A stretch of 64,000 bases of DNA, taken from contig NC_090796.1 of assembly GCF_040054535.1 (NCBI RefSeq), positions 5,693,001 through 5,757,000 on the forward strand, given 5' to 3'. This DNA comes from Antennarius striatus. Taxonomy: Eukaryota; Chordata; Actinopteri; Lophiiformes; Antennariidae. Shown here one piece after another: positions 47,812-64,000 of this stretch. The translations under genes and the position numbers were made by a program. Numbering within the stretch: the first letter of the stretch is position 1; each line of letters opens with the position of its first letter. Below the pieces are notes generated by a model, which saw only the letters and a program-made list of their open reading frames with translations, was not told the origin of the DNA and did no database searches.

Positions 47812-49929
47812 TTCCCTTGTTATTCCCTTGTGTTATTCCCATTTGACCACTAGATGGCAGACTCATTACTTTGTTGCCAAGACTAACCAATATACTGTAG
47901 CGATCATAATTCCTGTTAGAGAAATAAAATACAAGAACATCAATTAAAAAAGGTGAAGAAATCAAATACAAGAATATTACTTAAAAAAGAAGAACGAAAG
48001 ATTGGCAATATAGTGTCAACACATCCTTTATTTATTTTTCCCATATTTTGGGAAAACTAGGGTAAAATAATAAATAATTGTAATGGAGCTTAGTGACTGA
48101 AAAATTTAAACTTGAATGTATGCTCAAATACAGCATTGTAGTATATATATCAAACAACAGCCAGGGAGTCAGAGAGAAATCCCTTCTGACGAGCATGGAT
48201 GGAAAAATCGGCTTACAGCTCTGGGGTTGAATCACGTCTATAGAGGCTCTAATTGCATAATGCTGATACTTGACAACTCATGGCAGCTCCTGCTGTGTAC
48301 GTACAATCTAGGATTCCCCTCACATGTCAAGGTGAGTTCTCAGTCTTCATCTTCATCAGAAAGGATCATGGACACAGAGGCGTGTGCCTGTGGGCTAAGG
48401 GCAGCTCTTCTCGGAAAAGAAGGGCTTAGCATCTGGTAATCAGATCCCATGTTGGACAAGGAGACTTAACAAAGCTTTGCTGCTCAATGCTTTGCAGTCC
48501 ATAAAGCAGGTGTTCCAGTTTGTGTGAGGAATGGCTCTCTGCTCAAATGCAAGTTCCCTCTCTAACTTTTGACATCTCACCATTGAACCAACACATTGGC
48601 TTTTTCTGTAAAAATAAAAAGCATTTAATCTGTTGTATGAACTAAATGGACTTGCTGCATTAATGTACATAACTTGTTTTAGATTATCTCAAGTTTATGT
48701 CAAAGCTAAACAGTCACATCCACCATCACTATCACAAGTCACAAGATTGCTTCAAACTTTGAGAACATCTCAGTAGAGAAAGCCAGAAGATGAAGATGGA
48801 AAAGAGCACTACATTTGAGCACTGTGATCACACTGTTGAAAGCAACATTTTAAAAAATTGAAATTTGCCAAGAACAAGATTATAACTTTATAAGTAATCA
48901 GATCAAGGGATATTTGAACATCATGTTATCAATATTGCATTTTCATTGTTCTTCATTTAGCTCTGGAATCTTGCACAGTTAGTGCTCTTCCACACACTCC
49001 CCTTGTAGCACTGTTAGGTACACATATGCCAGGATTAGGGTGAAGGTTAGCTGTTTTCAAGCCAAATAGAGAGTGGGCAATAAGCTCCCATCATCTTTGG
49101 AGAAGTGCTGCAACACCATCCTCCTGGGTGGCTCTATGTTTTTTTATTTTTAATTTATGGTAGATTATTGGTAGATTATTCATGACAAAATGCCCCCTGG
49201 GCTACATTGTGTTCTCTACGGTGAAGGACGGAGCAGTCAGACAGAATGTCGACCCTCCTTGCTATGCCACAGAACTGAGCTGTATGGTCATTGAGGATTC
49301 TGTGCCATAACTGTATAACAACAATTTCTGTTGTTGGTGGTGGGGATGGTGGTGCATGTTTGTGTGTTTTTTTGCTGTGTATTAATTCAGGTCACTTACT
49401 TTATGTTTATTGTTTTTTTTGCTGTACTGTTGATGAGTTGCTGAAAATCTGCATTTCCAATGAAGGATGAATTTAAAAAACTTATTTTCTGGTAAAAAGA
49501 AGTGGAAAAGGCTATTTGATCACCCCTGTTTGTTTGCTTGTTTGTTTGTCTGTTTGCATGTTTACATGATGCCTGGTAAAGCTGTGCATGAGTGTGTCTT
49601 AGGATATATAAAATGTCCAGTTTTTTGAAGATCCAGGACTTGATTTGACAGCAAAGTGGTGTCAGCATGATGACATAATCAGCGTGGGCTATGCACTAGA
49701 TGCAGTGATTCAACAGCTGATAAATGATAATGGTGTGGGCAGATGCACCAGACTTTTTCAAGTTCCTGAGAGGGTAGGATTTATACTATTTGAACAAAAT
49801 GATCAACTAAAAAAACTTAAATGATAAAACTTCTTAAGACCTAACAAAATGTTTGAATCTGACTCACCGTAAACGTGTATCTTTTTCTGTCAGCAGCAAA
49901 TACTGTACTTTTGATGCACAGAGGACCCG
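47812..49929. other. Intergenic between repeat cluster and abcc3, nothing recognised
   Basis: Moderately AT-rich; no exon, RNA gene or complete mobile element could be supported on either strand. Confidence 0.45.
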
Positions 49930-50311
49930 CCTGTGGGCTGGGGGGTCAGCTTCTTACCAAATGTACGCCCTGACGACATGACGCAGCAGCAATCTGTTGA
50001 GTCACGTAGAGAGAGGATGGGTGAGAGACGAAGGGGCGGAGCCTGACCTCCACTTGAAGCTACCTCCCATAGAAAGTAGAGCTGCCCAACTCCCCTGCTC
50101 TGTCTACTTGTCTCCGCGGAGGTTGGGCTGTCCTCTCACCCCTGTCCGGCCGGAGCTGTTGGGACGGCTTCTCGGTGAGCTGCGGCTCCTTCACGAACAC
50201 GTACCTGGCTGGGTGTCATGTGACTGAGCGCTGTCGTACGTAACAGAACGGGAAAGCTGCTAAAGGGATCAGGAGCTCTCCGCTGGTTCACGGTGTCCTG
50301 CCGTGACGGAG
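49930..50311 (+). promoter_or_regulatory. abcc3: Probable abcc3 promoter / 5' UTR
   Basis: A locally GC- and CpG-richer stretch (CTCCGCGGAGG, GTCCGGCCGGAGC, TCGTACGTAACAG) ends at the first abcc3 ATG. No TATA box seen. A palindrome-like E-box GTCATGTGAC is at 50215-50224. Transcription start not determined. Confidence 0.4.
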
Positions 50312-63525
<13,214 letters not shown>

Positions 63526-64000
63526 GTGGGTGTATTTTTTGTTTGTGAATATTCAAACTGTTTAACATTAAATTGTATAAAATTCAAAATAGTGAAATGG
63601 ATGCTTTATTTTACACATGGTTATTTCTAATTTTCTTTTTTAATTTAGTGTTTCTGAAAGTCACCTAATGCCAGTGTTTTGACCTTTGGTCAAAATCATG
63701 ACAGTTTCCTCTACAAACTTTTCAAAAAAGATTTTTTCTTTCTTTTTAAAAAAAAAACAAAACTTAAGGATGCTGGAAGGGCAGAGATCATGTTTGTACA
63801 TTTTGTTAAGTAATGCTTTGCACAAACAGTGAAATAACTGATCTGAAAAATACTTCCCCAAAACAAGAAAAGCTGTACTACACAGGTTAAAGCCCTTACC
63901 ACAACTCCTGCTGCTCAGCTAATTAAAAGAGACTAGTTTGCAAACTTTAGGACAGGTTTTTTCAGTGTTCATGAGTATTTTGATTGTCTTGCTCCTTTAG

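Overview
The window is vertebrate nuclear DNA, almost certainly from a ray-finned (teleost) fish. The genes are intron-split with GT-AG boundaries. The proteins are vertebrate families: a Radil-type PDZ/dilute protein, alpha-tubulin, SULT2-like cytosolic sulfotransferases and ABCC3/MRP3. The intergenic and intronic DNA is packed with fish-type repeats: RTE-clade and other LINEs, tRNA-derived SINEs with A and B boxes, hAT, Tc1/mariner and Tigger-like DNA transposons, BEL/Pao and Ty3/gypsy remnants, and long CA/GT and ATT arrays. All five recognisable genes lie on the + strand. There is no prokaryotic, viral-genome or CRISPR content.

Layout. 1-5177 holds the 3' part of radil (seven exons, from the dilute domain to the C-terminal PDZ domain and stop). 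5679-7425 is LINE and SINE debris. 7725-15100 is an alpha-tubulin gene with a tandemly duplicated promoter/first-exon block, a 5'-truncated RTE LINE in intron 1 and a poly(A) signal at 15092. 16130-23700 is sulfotransferase gene A, preceded by a broken duplicate of its promoter and first exon. 24810-29500 is repeat-rich spacer. 29745-30915 is a decayed second copy of radil exons. 32501-43184 is sulfotransferase gene B, whose intron 2 has been inflated to 8.1 kb by a hAT element carrying a full-length RTE LINE, plus a SINE. 43500-47811 is nested hAT elements and an RTE fragment. 50312 to the end is the first six coding exons of abcc3, which continues past the window.

How it fits together. The strongest large-scale signal is a segmental duplication. 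A block running from the radil 3' exons to the 3' flank of a SULT gene exists twice (about 800-26400 and 29745-45930). The second copy lost the tubulin gene and the radil open frame but kept an intact-looking SULT with identical exon phases. Comparing the two SULT copies gives empty-site evidence that dates several transposon insertions. SULT (sulfate conjugation) and ABCC3 (efflux of conjugates) are functionally related neighbours, but I see no sequence evidence that they are co-regulated.

Limits: exon models come from splice-site reading and remembered family sequence, not alignments. Transposon family names are approximate unless TIRs and target-site duplications are quoted. I did not find a clearly undescribed system. 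The most unusual items are the duplicated tubulin first-exon block, the alpha-tubulin without Lys40, the repeat family carrying a perfect AGGTCA-type palindrome, and the Tigger-like element with a Glu-rich ORF.
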